Notes under the pieces: generated by a model
Told to the model about the DNA's origin: nothing
The model's database searches: none
What the model saw: the letters and a program-made list of their open reading frames with translations, nothing else
Shown: positions 12,321-22,317 of the stretch, in pieces
Numbering within the stretch: the stretch's first letter is position 1
How the letters are laid out: each line of letters starts with the position of its first letter
Position numbers and translations under genes: made by a program
Assembly (NCBI GenBank): GCA_026182355.1
Contig: JAPFBL010000036.1
Coordinates: forward strand, 310,001-374,000
Reading direction: 5' to 3'
Length of the DNA: 64,000 bases
From: Hermatobates lingyangjiaoensis
Lineage: Eukaryota > Arthropoda > Insecta > Hemiptera > Hermatobatidae

Positions 12321-12600
12321 TTGTTGAAATGTACTGCAGCTTCAGCATTAACGACTTTCTAAATAAGTTGTTCCAGTCTCCTGACAGTCTTACGAATAGA
12401 AGGTGGTTATTCCCAAATAAGTTTTCCAAAGGACATTGGAGACATTATTTGGAAATTACCACCTTCTATTCGTAAGACTGTTAGGAGACTGAAACAGCTT
12501 AGTTTGAAAGTCGTTAATGCCGAAGCTGCAGTACATTTCAACAAAATATCCCTCCAAGAAGATTTGCTGCCAACCTATACTAATATATATATATAAAATA
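12321..12600 (+). mobile_element. Inverted PLE N-terminal coding fragment ending in (TA)n
   Basis: Arms 12321-12420 and about 12445-12544 are reverse complements around a 24-bp loop. Read on plus, arm 2 and its extension encode SIRKTVRRLKQLS, VNAEAAVHFN and EDLLPTYTNIYI, at which point the sequence becomes TA repeats. The frame at 54451-54297 (minus) encodes the same order (SYRKLVRKLEKIS, VNAEAAANFN, EDLLPSYTNIYI). It is thus the N-terminal region of a PLE protein, truncated at the same codon in both families. Confidence 0.7.
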
Positions 12601-12687
12601 ATATATATATACCACAATTAAAAGAAACGGTCCAGCGGACTTTTTTACAATAAAATAAAAAACGAAGGAAACACACAGAAAGACACA

Positions 12688-12728
12688 GACATAACTCACA
12701 TCGATATTTCGACAATCGTCGTCATCAG
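12688..12728 (-). ncRNA. Hammerhead-like ribozyme in PLE terminal repeat
   Basis: On the minus strand the order is CTGATGA, hairpin CGAC/GTCG, GAAA, a 4-bp stem III (ATAT with ATGT) enclosing an 11-nt loop, then C of a GTC cleavage triplet. One C next to stem II is unpaired relative to the classical core, and stem I pairing is not obvious. Hammerheads in PLE terminal repeats are an established observation. Activity of this variant is inference. Confidence 0.55.
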
Positions 12729-13069
12729 GAGGTGCGAAGAGCGAAGAGCGAAGAGTCCCGCAGGAAGACAGGGCGGTACTGAACTCGGAAACCGCAGCCA
12801 GTACCCCACACTTACCACCAAGCGGGGGAAGGGAGGAAGGAAATGAAGAGCCAAATTAAGACGTAAAAGGAACGAGTAAAAATTATAACTATAAAAAATT
12901 ATAAAAAGTAGATAAATCAAATTAAAATTAATAAAAATAATAAATAAAAGTAAAATAAAAAATAATAAATAAATAAATAAAAAATAATAAATAAATAAAT
13001 AAAAAATAATAAATAAATAAATAAAAATATAAAAAATAATAAATAAATAAATAAATCATAAATAAATTA

Positions 13070-13640
13070 TCGTTGAGGTTGAGTCCGGGGAAGAGCGAGC
13101 ATCAAGTAAGCATATGTATGCCTCCTCTGAAGCTCTTAGGTAACTTTATTGTTGGATTCGGGGATCTGTTTCAGGATCTGAACCCTGAAACAGTCATTGA
13201 AACTGAGTCCATGCGAGTTCGCATGGATGGCTACAGGATAGTTACTGCGTTGACCGACTGAAGCCCTATGAACCATTCATACGAAGGCTCAACTTATTAG
13301 AAGTTAAGCCAACGTAAAAGGAGTCACACTGAGTGCAATCCAGTCGGTAAACACAGTTGCTCGAGGTACAGGAGAATTGACTGAACCGGGTAGGAACTAT
13401 GGTGGAGAGGGGAATCGAAGGAAGGATTAGGATTTACAATCAGGCAAGTTTGACAGCCACGGCGTCCACATTGTTTCATTCCAGGAACAGGATTGGAAGG
13501 CTGAGGGGAAATATGAGAGAAAATGCTTTTTAGATTGGCAGGTTTACGGTAGGAAATAGAAGGGGGGTGATTAAAGATGGAAGAAGTAGAAGTAGAAGTA
13601 GACAGAATCGGAAAAGACTCCTTATAACAGCACGAAGCTT
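13070..13640 (-). pseudogene. GIY-YIG endonuclease region of the minus PLE copy
   Basis: This is the reverse complement, almost base for base, of the coding region at 14360-14943. It therefore encodes the Cys linker and GIY-YIG domain, but it is separated from the RT frame by a frameshift around 13660-13690, so the protein would be cut before the endonuclease. Confidence 0.8.
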
Positions 13641-14199
13641 ATAAGCGCCAGGGAAGTAGGTTGTCAGGAAGAAGGAATGTTACTTCTATCCCTCTTGGGT
13701 CTGGGTTGTGGGAGATGTCAGCCGGTAAAACACGACTATCAATGAAGGAGGGAGGATAGCCTCGTTCAGAAAATTTGTCCTTTAAGAGGTTAAGGTGATG
13801 TCTGCGGTCTTGGAGATTATTGCAGATATTGTGAATACGGAGGGACAAGGATCGAGGTATAGACTTTTTAACATGGGATGGATGGCAACTATTGTAATGG
13901 AGGTACTGTTGGGAGTTGGTGGGTTTTATATGTACGGAAGTCAAGAAGTGTCCATTGTCTAAAGTAACGTCAACGTCAAGAAAGGTGATAAGTCTGTCGG
14001 AGATGTCGTAAGTGAAAGTGATGGAGGGGCAGAAATTTTGAAAGGAGTGTAGGAAAAGTTCTAAGTTATGTTTGCCATGGGGCCAAATGAAGAAAATATC
14101 ATCAATAAAACGGAGATAAAAGAATGGAAAAAGTTGACAGGTGGCCAGGAAATCCTGCTCTAATTTGGCCATGAAAAGATTAGCGTAAGAAGGGGCCAT
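13639..14199 (-). CDS. PLE reverse transcriptase, C-terminal half
   Basis: The 186-aa frame starts at MAPSYANLFM (motif B region), carries the catalytic block FIDDIFF at residues 31-37 (Asp-Asp of motif C), FLDVDV, then KPTNSQQYL, a HPSH stretch and a final RGYPPSFI block, in the order known for Penelope-like RTs. It lacks RT motifs 1, 2 and A because the element is 5'-truncated at about 14210. The frame ends early: a shift near residue 170 takes it out of the linker frame, so the last residues (after EVTF) are not native. It cannot be active as it stands. Confidence 0.85.
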   Translation of the reverse strand: MAPSYANLFMAKLEQDFLATCQLFPFFYLRFIDDIFFIWPHGKHNLELFLHSFQNFCPSITFTYDISDRLITFLDVDVTLDNGHFLTSVHIKPTNSQQYLHYNSCHPSHVKKSIPRSLSLRIHNICNNLQDRRHHLNLLKDKFSERGYPPSFIDSRVLPADISHNPDPRGIEVTFLLPDNLLPWRL

Positions 14200-14256
14200 A
14201 ATCGTTGATATGATAGAATCAATAGATCAATCAATAGAATAGAATATGAATCAATA
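14200..14256. other. Filler at the junction of the two facing PLE copies
   Basis: About 57 bp of AT-rich sequence made of overlapping GAATCAATA/TTGATAGAAT-like micro-repeats joins the two inverted copies. It matches neither PLE copy. It looks like untemplated or slippage-generated junction DNA. Confidence 0.5.
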
Positions 14257-14526
14257 TTCATTGATAGTCGTGTTTTACCGGCTGACATCTCCCACCAACC
14301 CAGACCCAAGAGGGATAGAAGTAACACTTCCTTCTTCCTGACAACCTACTTCCCTGGCGCTTATAAGCTTCGTGCTGTTATTAAGGAGTCTTTTCCGATT
14401 CTGTCTACTTCTACTTCTACTTCTTCCATCTTTAATCACCCCCCTTCTATTTCCTACCGTAAACCTGCCAATCTAAAAAGCATTTTCTCTCATATTTCCC
14501 CTCAGCCTTCCAATCCTGTTCCTGGA

Positions 14527-14943
14527 ATGAAACAATGTGGACGCCGTGGCTGTCAAACTTGCCTGATTGTAAATCCTAATCCTTCCTTCGATTCCCCTCT
14601 CCACCATAGTTCCTACCCGGTTCAGGTCAATTCCTCCTGTACCTCGAGCAACTGTGTTTACCGACTGGATTGCACTCAGTGTGACTCCTTTTACGTTGGC
14701 TTAACTTCTAATAAGTTGAGCCTTCGTATGAATGGTCATAGGGCTTCAGTCGGTCAACGCAGTAACTATCCTGTAGCCATCCATGCGAACTCGCATGGAC
14801 TCAGTTTCAATGACTGTTTCAGGGTTCAGATCCTGAAACAGATCCCCGAATCCAACAATAAAGTTACCCTAAGAGCTTCAGAGGAGGCATACATATGCTT
14901 ACTTGATGCTCGCTCTTCCCCCGGACTCAACCTCAACCGATAA
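14527..14943 (+). CDS. PLE Cys linker plus GIY-YIG endonuclease
   Basis: The 138-aa frame starts inside the linker, so the annotated Met is only a convenience; the frame is open further upstream, from about 14333. CGRRGCQTC at residues 4-12 is the CxxxxCxxC linker motif of PLEs. VYRLDC (44-49) and FYVGLT (55-60) form the GIY and YIG halves; R67, H71 and the EE at 119-120 sit where the catalytic Arg, His and Glu are expected. It ends ARSSPGLNLNR, the same C-terminus as the relic at 33866. All expected endonuclease residues appear present, though the protein lacks its RT. Confidence 0.85.
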   Translation: MKQCGRRGCQTCLIVNPNPSFDSPLHHSSYPVQVNSSCTSSNCVYRLDCTQCDSFYVGLTSNKLSLRMNGHRASVGQRSNYPVAIHANSHGLSFNDCFRVQILKQIPESNNKVTLRASEEAYICLLDARSSPGLNLNR

Positions 14944-15286
14944 TTTATTTATGATTTATTTATTTATTTATTATTTTTTATATTTTTTATTTATTTATTT
15001 ATTATTTTTTATTTATTTATTTATTATTTTTTATTTATTTATTTATTATTTTTTATTTTACTTTTTATTTATTATTTTTATTAATTTTAATTTGATTTAT
15101 CTACTTTTTTATAATTTTTTATAGTTATAATTTTTACTCGTTCCTTTTACGTCTTAATTTGGCTCTTCATTTCCTTCCCTCCCTTCCCCCGCTTGGTGGT
15201 AAGTGGTGGGGTACTGGCTGCGGTTTCCGAGTTCAGTACCGCCCTGTCTTCCTGCGGGACTCTTCGCTCTTCGCTCTTCGCACCTC

Positions 15287-15327
15287 CTGATGACGACGAT
15301 TGTCGAAATATCGATGTGAGTTATGTC
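15287..15327 (+). ncRNA. Hammerhead-like ribozyme in PLE terminal repeat
   Basis: Mirror copy of the core at 12688-12728, same box, stem II, GAAA, AUAU/AUGU stem III and GTC end. It sits about 40 bp before the (TA)n end of the element. Confidence 0.55.
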
Positions 15328-15402
15328 TGTGTCTTTCTGTGTGTTTCCTTCGTTTTTTATTTTATTGTATAATATATATATATATATTATATATATATAT
15401 AT

Positions 15403-15886
15403 CAGTGGCGACTCCTGACCTTTTTCTTTAGGCATGCAATTTTCAAAGAATAAAAGAAATACAGAGAAATACCCTTCTAATTCTCATGTTCAGTCTTTTC
15501 ATGTTGCACAAAAGGATAGTGATGTATTAAAAACATTTTATGGGGATTTGAATCAGGTTTTATTTGGAAATACTTTTAACATTAACTTTTATTAACCAAT
15601 ACAATAAAAATAGACAAAAAATGTTTTTATTAAAGAAAGAGATACACAATACATCATTTGAATAAAAACCATAAAACTTCTCTCTATCTGCCATGAGATC
15701 TTTAAGTAAATGTCTTTCAATTGAAATTAGGGATAAATTAGACAATCGCTCTTCACTTTGGAGCTTCGTAAATAACATTTAATTCTTTTGAGGGCAGAAA
15801 ACGATCTCTCAAAACATTTTGGTTTCTTTAAAGATGAATTCTATGCATGCAATGCATGTGTTGCATTCCCTGAGAAATCGCCACTG
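15403..15886 (-). mobile_element. hAT deletion derivative inserted in (TA)n
   Basis: Imperfect terminal inverted repeats CAGTGGCGACTCC and CAGTGGCGATTTC (right end read inward) are typical of hAT ends. Both sides are flanked by ATATATAT, which fits an 8-bp target duplication, although the (TA)n target makes this uninformative. The 484-bp element holds only the end of a transposase gene. It lies between the plus PLE end at 15380 and the minus PLE end at 15896. Confidence 0.75.
15560..15835 (-). pseudogene. hAT transposase dimerisation-domain remnant
   Basis: On the minus strand, FERSFSALKRIKCYLR (about 15830-15780) shifts frame into QSEERLSNLSLISIE (about 15765-15715). This is the hATC dimerisation block of hAT transposases (…SALKRIKTYLRSTMSQERLSNLALLSIE… in the family). 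A frameshift lies at the LRS junction, and the rest of the transposase is missing. Confidence 0.75.
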
Positions 15887-15895
15887 ATATATATA

Positions 15896-16290
15896 CACTT
15901 TAACACATAGAAAAGAACACAGAAAGACACTACAGAACTCACTTCGATATTTCGACATCCGTCGTCATCGGGAAGAAGTGCGAAGTATTCGCGTTGAGAA
16001 GCAAACCGCTACTGGCCTCCAGAGTAACTCGTGGAACCACCGCAATGCTGCCCCCCAGCGGAGGAGAGGAAAAATAGAAATCCCTCCAATATTTATTTAG
16101 AAAACAAGATAAAAAATATATAAAAAATACGAACTAATAATAATAAAAAAAATAATAATAATAAAAAATAATAATAATAAAATAAAAAATATTTTAAAAA
16201 ATATTAAAAAATTAAATATTAAAAAAAAATTTCTGTAGTGTCTTTCTGTGTTCTTTTCTATGTGTTAAAGTGTTTATTGTCCACACGGAC
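15896..16290 (-). mobile_element. PLE terminal repeat, second family
   Basis: Similar to 22119-22300 and 21049-21160. Read on minus it holds a CCCGATGA box, a CGACGGATGTCG hairpin and GAAATATCG (about 15970-15933), that is, the same architecture as the 15287 core with a diverged box. An A/T-rich tract follows to about 16230, then about 40 bp of the outer end reappears inverted (16235-16275), making a partial palindrome. Confidence 0.65.
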
Positions 16291-16319
16291 CTTTCATTTT
16301 ATTCGAAGTATATATATAT

Positions 16320-16590
16320 ATATACTTAAAAGAAACGGTCCAGTGGACTTTTTTAAATAAAATAAATTCAAAACGAAGGAAACACACAGAAAGACACAGA
16401 CATAACTCATATCAATATTTCGACCATCGTCGTCATCAGGAGGTGTGAAGAGCGAAGATTCCCGCAGGACGGCAGGGTGGGACTCTTCGCTCTTCACACC
16501 TTCTGATGACGACGATAGTCGAAATATCGATATGAGTTATGTCTGTGTCTTTCTGTGTGTTTCCTTCGTTTTGAGTTTATTTTATATATA
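16320..16590. repeat. Palindromic pair of PLE terminal repeats
   Basis: Arms of about 115 bp (16360-16478 and 16485-16590) are reverse complements with almost no spacer. Each carries the same ribozyme core as the 12613-15380 element (16399-16439 minus; 16503-16543 plus). Both outer ends are (TA)n. This is the terminal repeat pair without any coding region left. Confidence 0.8.
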
Positions 16591-16600
16591 TATTATATAT

Positions 16601-16674
16601 ATATATATCTTGAAAGGTCTTTGTCTTGTTTTCCCATTTCTTGTTGTTGTTTTGATCATTGATTGTTATTTCAC

Positions 16675-16706
<32 letters not shown>

Positions 16707-16910
16707 ATAAAATTTGACAATACATGTAAAATAAAAATCAACGTTTAAAGGACAGTAAAGAATCACAAAAAAACTAAGACCCTTCAAGCGTAACAAGTGG
16801 TCTTCATCAGAGTCAACACATATACTGATCATCAGTATCAGTTTGTTACTTTCGCCTGTTACGGATGAAAGATCTTAGTCTTTTTTTCTGATTTCTTACT
16901 TTATATGTAA
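16601..16910. mobile_element. PLE terminal fragments, family of 53123-53591
   Basis: 16605-16680 (plus) matches the outer end of the right arm at 53545-53625. After a (TA)n tract (16681-16706), 16707-16900 contains a minus-strand box CTGATGA (16804-16810) and a plus-strand GTTACGG..GAAAGATCTTAGTC stretch, a short diverged inverted pair. Confidence 0.6.
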
Positions 16911-19450
16911 TAAACAGGAAAACTATTTACAAAGGACAACAAACGTTTTACAGAAAAGTATAGACACAAAGAAAATATATGAACACACTTACGGTCTCTA
17001 ATTTTCAGTTGAACCGTTATCGGGTAAATATGGTTAGGGACACCTATCTCTGGGTATATATATATATTTCTAGCAGTCTAAGTTAGCATAATTGTTACAG
17101 ATATAGATTTTTGTACACTTTTTTTTTTAGTAATACCAGGTATTCTGTTAGTCTTCAATAAAACCTCTATCAAACAAGTTGAAACTAACACCTCACCATT
17201 CCTTATATTTCGTTATTCAAATAAATCATTTGTAATATTAATACACTTGTATCTCATATCACAAGGGAATCATCTAAAATTGTATCCCAAATAATCCTTA
17301 TCATTCGTTGATAATAGAAAGTTAAACAACTTTTTCAGACAGGTTGATATCATCATTTACACTCCAGGCACTGTTGCTGTTTAGACAAATAATTCCTTCA
17401 TACTAGCTTTTTGTGGTACTACTGCACTTCTTTCTTGATAGTTTTCAAAAGTCATAACCAACTATGATCTTTCACAAGATAGGAAAAAACAAATTTAACT
17501 TTTTCCTTGCAAAAATTTAATAAAAAAAAGAGTTTGGTAATTTTATAACTAACTTGATAGTGTAAAAGTTGTATAAACTACTCTTATTGCCGAACAGTCC
17601 GCTATATTTCCACATGATGAAAAGACCATTTTCGCGCTCCACATTTACCCCTAGTTGTATACCTTTACAGTTTTTACATCGAAGATTGTTAGTAGAACAG
17701 CTGCCTTAATACCTTAACTTGTTCAATCGTTCACTATTTTCCCCGTCTTGATTAAAAGCGCTCTTTACCTCTCGCAATTTATCCCGCTTTTACAATCGCT
17801 AGTACTAATTCTTATAATGAAACAAATGCCTTAATAGTTTTTCTTAATGAACAATGCAGCACTAACTTCTCAGTTTTAACTCAATTTTCTTTAATTATAA
17901 TTAACAGGATGTGTTAATTAATGATCAACTAATGTTGAGAAGAAATATTTCGAATTAGACTAATAAAAAAAAACTAACAGAAACGATAACATGGAATAGC
18001 TCAATTGGCCTACCCAACAACTCACAGAAATATTTAATTAAAAATTTCAGGTTTTACTAACTAGATTTAATGAAAAATTATTATTTAATATAACTCGAAA
18101 AACCTAAAAAAAAAACTGAATAAAATTACTGAAATGTATTGAACTTCTGCAAGGAATTGATCTACATTATGTTCTCTAAATTATCATTTCATTCTTTAAG
18201 TTATTTAGTTTTAAGTTTATCTTTAAGAACTTTAGTTCTTTAAGTTATCTGCCCTTCATTCACGATAATTGTATCGTTTAAATCAAAAGTTTGCTGTTTA
18301 TTTAACAAGTGTACGAAAGGGCTGATGTAATACTACAATGATATTTTCTTGTTATTTTGAATGTTTATTGAACAAACTCATGACATATAAGCACCAAAAT
18401 TAGCCTTTGCAAACTACAAAGATAAACCTGTTTAGAGAATAAGAGGAACATCTCCACCAACCTTTAATTCCGTATTGAAAATTATTTAACGTTTTCACCT
18501 TGAGATATATTCATCAGGAATGAAGTAATTTGCAGTGCATTGAGACTGGTGTGAGATCAAAAGGCTTCAATTAGAGGTAAAATTTAAAAAAAAATCTAAT
18601 AGAATAATATATTAATTTTTCTCAGTTTTTTTTTTATCAATTATCAGAGCTGTCATACTCGTAAAATATTTTACGGCAGATGGAAAAATAATCACAAATT
18701 AGATTCTTCACTAATTTCAGTTGTAAGACTTCGTTTTATATATTGAACTTAAGTAATTAATATGGATATATCAAAGAGAATATACGGAGATAATGAATGG
18801 GTTTGAAAATTTCGAATATTAAATCAATTACTTGCATGGAAAAATTGTTTAAAAGCCATTAATTCCTAAGCGTTTGCTCAGTATTTGTGCACATCCTATT
18901 GATAAATTGTATCGTTATTACTAAAAAAAACATATTGATATTTGTCAGAATGAAGTGAAATTAACATTTAATGACTCTGTGAAGAACAAAAATATCCTAT
19001 TAAACCAATCCTACCCAATTGAATAAGGTTTTTGGTTATGTTTATGGTCACCTCAAATCGGTATGAAACAATTATTTACGGATACATAATAAACAAACTT
19101 AATATATTAATTATGTGTCCTTGTACCAAACTACCAATAAAAAATTACTTCTGAATGTATAAGGTAAATATTGTTTAATAATACTGTATAAAAGTCAGGA
19201 TGCAGGTTGGATATTGTTCCTAATACTACAAATATAAGTGATTTTTACATGGGTTATGGTTATTCTATAGCAGAGAAGTAACAAAGTGTCGATGTTCATA
19301 ATTTAAACATTTTAAAAGGAATGATTTACGGACTTCTAGAAAGGAACGATATTGATAATGCAGCTAATCGTCATATCACCTCCCGTGCTAAAGTTAAATG
19401 GATACTTGTATTAAAATTGTGTTAATGATAAAAGCTGTTAAATCAAAAGT
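16911..19450. other. AT-rich, no gene recognised
   Basis: A short (TA)n lies at 17056-17068. Open frames are short and without recognisable motifs. A minus-strand stretch near 17470-17390 looks weakly coding (MTFENYQERSAV) but cannot be assigned. Confidence 0.45.
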
Positions 19451-19454
19451 AACT

Positions 19455-19940
19455 GTGATCTGAAATAAGAAAAGACTACTTCGAGAAAATTGTAACCATG
19501 CTAAGAGATGAAAATGTTTATTCTCATCTATGGTGCTTTGGATAGGATCAATAGTCATTTTAATAAAAAAGTGAACAATATTTCCAAAAATTAAACTGAA
19601 ATGTTTACTAAATTTTATTTTAATCCCCTTCTTTGTGATATATGCCTTGATTAATTTCCCTATATGGTATGATAGAAAACTCAAATGAAACTTCCCTTCT
19701 ACCTTATCAACTTAAATTGATTAGATATATTCACAATACCATATATTTTGCATTTAGTAAAGTCTATGGATCAAGGTGCATATCTAACAAAATTAAATTC
19801 GTAACCCAGACAATTCAATTCACTAGAGAAGAAGAAATAAATTGTCAATTTCCTTCTTAGATGTCCTTATTCATAGATTGAATAAACAGTTACTTTTTAG
19901 AGTTTATAAAAAACACTCAAATTTACTTGCTTACGTCAAT
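19455..19940 (+). pseudogene. Decayed PLE reverse transcriptase fragment
   Basis: Frames on the plus strand read DYFEKIVTMLRDENVYSHL (about 19474-19530), a block typical of the region before the PLE RT core, and later IQFTREEEI, then after a frameshift at about 19855 FLDVLIHR and FRVYKKHSNLLAYVNF. FTxExE...FLDVLxxR...VYxKxxxxxxY is the order around PLE RT motifs D/E. The region between is much shorter than in an intact RT, so the palm motifs are deleted. This family differs from the 12613-15380 element. Confidence 0.65.
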
Positions 19941-20999
19941 TTTTTTCTAACCGTCACAATGATTTTACAATATCTGCCATTAACATATACTTTTGAAAGC
20001 GTTAAAAGTTTGGACCTTAAATTCATTAATTATTTTTATTCATATGGTTACTTCTATTATATTTACACTTAGTAATAATTAACCATTGCAATTTTCCTCT
20101 GTTATATTCACAAAACTTTAAATAGTACAAAAAAATGCATTACAATACAGTAACCAAAACCAGTTTAATGTCAAATTTCATAGACTCAATTTTCTAGCGT
20201 AGCTAGAAATCTTGACTTAGAGGTTGGCAATTTGTTAATCAAAAACACTTCAATAGAACTGGAGTATAGTTGTAAGCTTAAAATCCCATGTAGTTGTCAT
20301 TAATATACATAGTCAAACTGATAAATCATTGAACTGGTTGTAAAATACACCATTACCATCAATTAGAGATGAAACTCTAAAAGTAAGTATGCAGCACTTT
20401 ATTATTTATATAAATAATGAGAATAATGATAAAAAAAATTGATACAAGCTAAAATTGATTTGTGAAAAATTAATATTGAGTCCTGTGATATTTGAAAGAT
20501 CAACTACTATGAAAATTAATAATGGTTTATTCAAGTTAGACTCATTGTTAACTAAAGCAATAGCTTTGTCTACAAGGGTTGACAGCTAGCAGATAACTTT
20601 TACTTATTTCTTCCTGACCTCCTTTGTTTTCTTGACGTGCCTAGCAGAGCCTTTTGTTCTTTGCACTTTACACATTTTAAAATACCTATCTGATTTTCTC
20701 TCTTTTCAATACCACAACAGATGTTCTACTACTCTTAGTATGTATTATACAGTTTAGCGTGTGTGAGGCACTGAATAAGACTAATTGTTTTGATTGAAAT
20801 ATCATAGTCATATATCTAAAAGTATTTATACATGTACCATTTATGTGAAACACAGTCTTGGTAATAACGACTGAAAATAACTTACTAAGAAATTTGAACT
20901 TACAAACTAAATTCCTGCTATTAGGAGAAAATGAAATTTTCCTAAGTGACGTCTTTTATAAGAATAAAGAAGATAGTAATACAAACACATACACACAGA

Positions 21000-21000
<1 letters not shown>
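19941..21000. other. AT-rich, no gene recognised
   Basis: No recognisable coding block, repeat or RNA gene. Confidence 0.5.
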
Positions 21001-21048
<48 letters not shown>

Positions 21049-21161
21049 CTTTAACGTATAGTAAAGAACAGAGAAAGTCACTACAGAACTCACTTCGATA
21101 TTTCGACATCCATCGTCATAAGGAAGAAGTGCTAAGTACTCGTATTGAGAAGCAAACTGTT

Positions 21162-21219
<58 letters not shown>

Positions 21220-21222
21220 TAA
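21001..21222 (-). mobile_element. (TA)n tracts flanking a PLE terminal repeat end
   Basis: (TA)n at 21001-21046 and about 21160-21222 flank 21049-21160, which matches the start of the 15896 and 22119 copies (minus orientation), including CGACATCCATCGTCAT. The copy is only about 110 bp long. Confidence 0.7.
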
Positions 21223-21595
21223 TGTAAATTTTGGTAGCAGTCATTCCTTGACACCCGCATTATTGAAAATGAAACAAATTAGTTAAAGGAAACAAATCTG
21301 GTGTACGAGTATACATGTACTAATGGGGACTGTGAAACCTAAAAACACTCGTACATTGGTATGTCGACCATTTCCCTATCAAATAGACTCACCATTCTCT
21401 TATTGGCCGGAGAACCCCAAAAAAAATATGCAAGATAAGCAGAATAGTAAATTGACCCCATAGATGCTGGTTGGAAATATTAAAATAATAAAAAAAGAAT
21501 GTAACCATTGTAAACTGAAAATTTTAGAGGTTATATTATTTCAAAAACTGAAGCCACTTCTAAATATTCAAGTCAAGAACAGTAGCGGAATTTTG
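21223..21595. other. No feature recognised
   Basis: AT-rich sequence without visible genes or repeats. Confidence 0.5.
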
Positions 21596-21599
21596 AAGC

Positions 21600-21917
21600 T
21601 CTTTTATTGATATCAAGGGCATCCAGGAACCCTTGCAGGTAGTAACTCTGGCAGAGAGGCCACTCACCCCATAGGATTAACGACCAGCTTTTCTTAAACT
21701 TGAAGAAAACAACGCCTACTGTCTTCACTTTGCATATATAATAAACCAGAAATTTCTCCCAAGAAGTTATTCACGCCCTGATGATGAATGTTGATCTTTC
21801 GAAACAGGTCGCAGTAGAAGATGAACTATATTGTGTAGACGAAATAACGAGAGTGTTATTTAGAATAATTGAGAAACTTGTTAAGAAATAGGTATAAGCT
21901 AAGTTTGGTGCCATTTT

Positions 21918-21920
<3 letters not shown>
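21600..21920 (+). mobile_element. PLE terminal repeat with ribozyme and short N-terminal frame
   Basis: Similar to the reverse complement of 1470-1760. It contains the ribozyme at 21778-21810 and then a degraded frame (VDEITRVLFRIIEKLVKK, AKFGAIFNN) that runs into (TA)n at about 21921. The end pattern FxxIFNN-(TA)n parallels the ANFNN-(TA)n end at 55190-55200. Confidence 0.65.
21778..21810 (+). ncRNA. Hammerhead-like ribozyme with tiny stem III
   Basis: CTGATGA (21778-21784), a stem II with GAA/TTC closing pairs (21786-21800), GAAAC (21801-21805), then AGGTC. AC and GT can form a 2-bp stem III ending in a GTC cleavage site, the compact form described for PLE hammerheads. Stem I is weak. This is the most canonical core in the window. 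Confidence 0.6.
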
Positions 21921-21957
<37 letters not shown>

Positions 21958-21958
<1 letters not shown>

Positions 21959-22083
21959 CAATTAAAAGAAACGGTCCAGCGGACTTATTTACAATAAAAT
22001 AAAAAACGAAGGAAACACACAGAAAGACAACGCTGAGTTTCTCGTTGTCTTTCTGTGTGTTTCCTTCGTTTTTTATTTTATTG

Positions 22084-22085
<2 letters not shown>
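21958..22085. repeat. Palindrome of PLE terminal-repeat outer end
   Basis: Arms 21991-22032 and 22043-22084 are perfect 42-bp reverse complements with a 10-bp loop; (TA)n lies on both sides. The arms match the outermost sequence of the 12613-15380 family (after its ribozyme). The ribozyme itself is absent, so this is the shortest version of the inverted unit. Confidence 0.8.
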
Positions 22086-22116
<31 letters not shown>

Positions 22117-22118
22117 TA

Positions 22119-22300
22119 TACTTTAACACATAGAAAAGAACACAGAAAGACACTACAGAACTCACTTCGATATTTCGACATCCGTCGTCATCGGGAAGAA
22201 GTGCAAAGTACTCGCGTTGAGAAGCAAACTGCTACTGGCCTCCAGAGTAACTCGTGGAACCACCGCAATGCTGCTCCCCAGCGGAGGAGAGGAAATATAT
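22119..22300 (-). mobile_element. PLE terminal repeat, same family as 15896-16290
   Basis: Nearly the same sequence as 15890-16070, with the CCCGATGA box and hairpin at about 22193-22157 on minus. It is cut at about 22295 where short (TA)n begins. Confidence 0.7.
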
Positions 22301-22317
22301 ATATATATAATATATGT

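Larger units (their letters stand above)
12613..14210 (-). mobile_element. 5'-truncated Penelope-like element, minus copy
   Basis: Reading leftwards from 14199: reverse transcriptase from motif B onward, Cys linker and GIY-YIG region (about 13640-13070), an AT-rich low-complexity 3' UTR (about 13065-12930), then a terminal repeat with a ribozyme core at 12728-12688 and a TA-rich end near 12613. From 13700 down to 12640 it is the reverse complement of the plus copy at 14257-15380. The two copies therefore face each other 5' to 5', an arrangement often reported for PLE insertions. Confidence 0.85.
14257..15380 (+). mobile_element. 5'-truncated Penelope-like element, plus copy
   Basis: Begins inside the RT C-terminus (IDSRVLPADISH), continues through the Cys linker and GIY-YIG domain, a low-complexity TTTA-rich 3' UTR (about 14945-15120), a terminal repeat of about 240 bp with a ribozyme at 15287-15327, and ends in (TA)n. 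The copy is a close match to its inverted partner, implying recent joint insertion. Confidence 0.85.

Noticed and set aside
14903..15124. 73-aa plus-strand open frame after the GIY-YIG domain
   Set aside because: Low-complexity F/I/Y/L peptide from the TTTA-repeat 3' UTR of the PLE.
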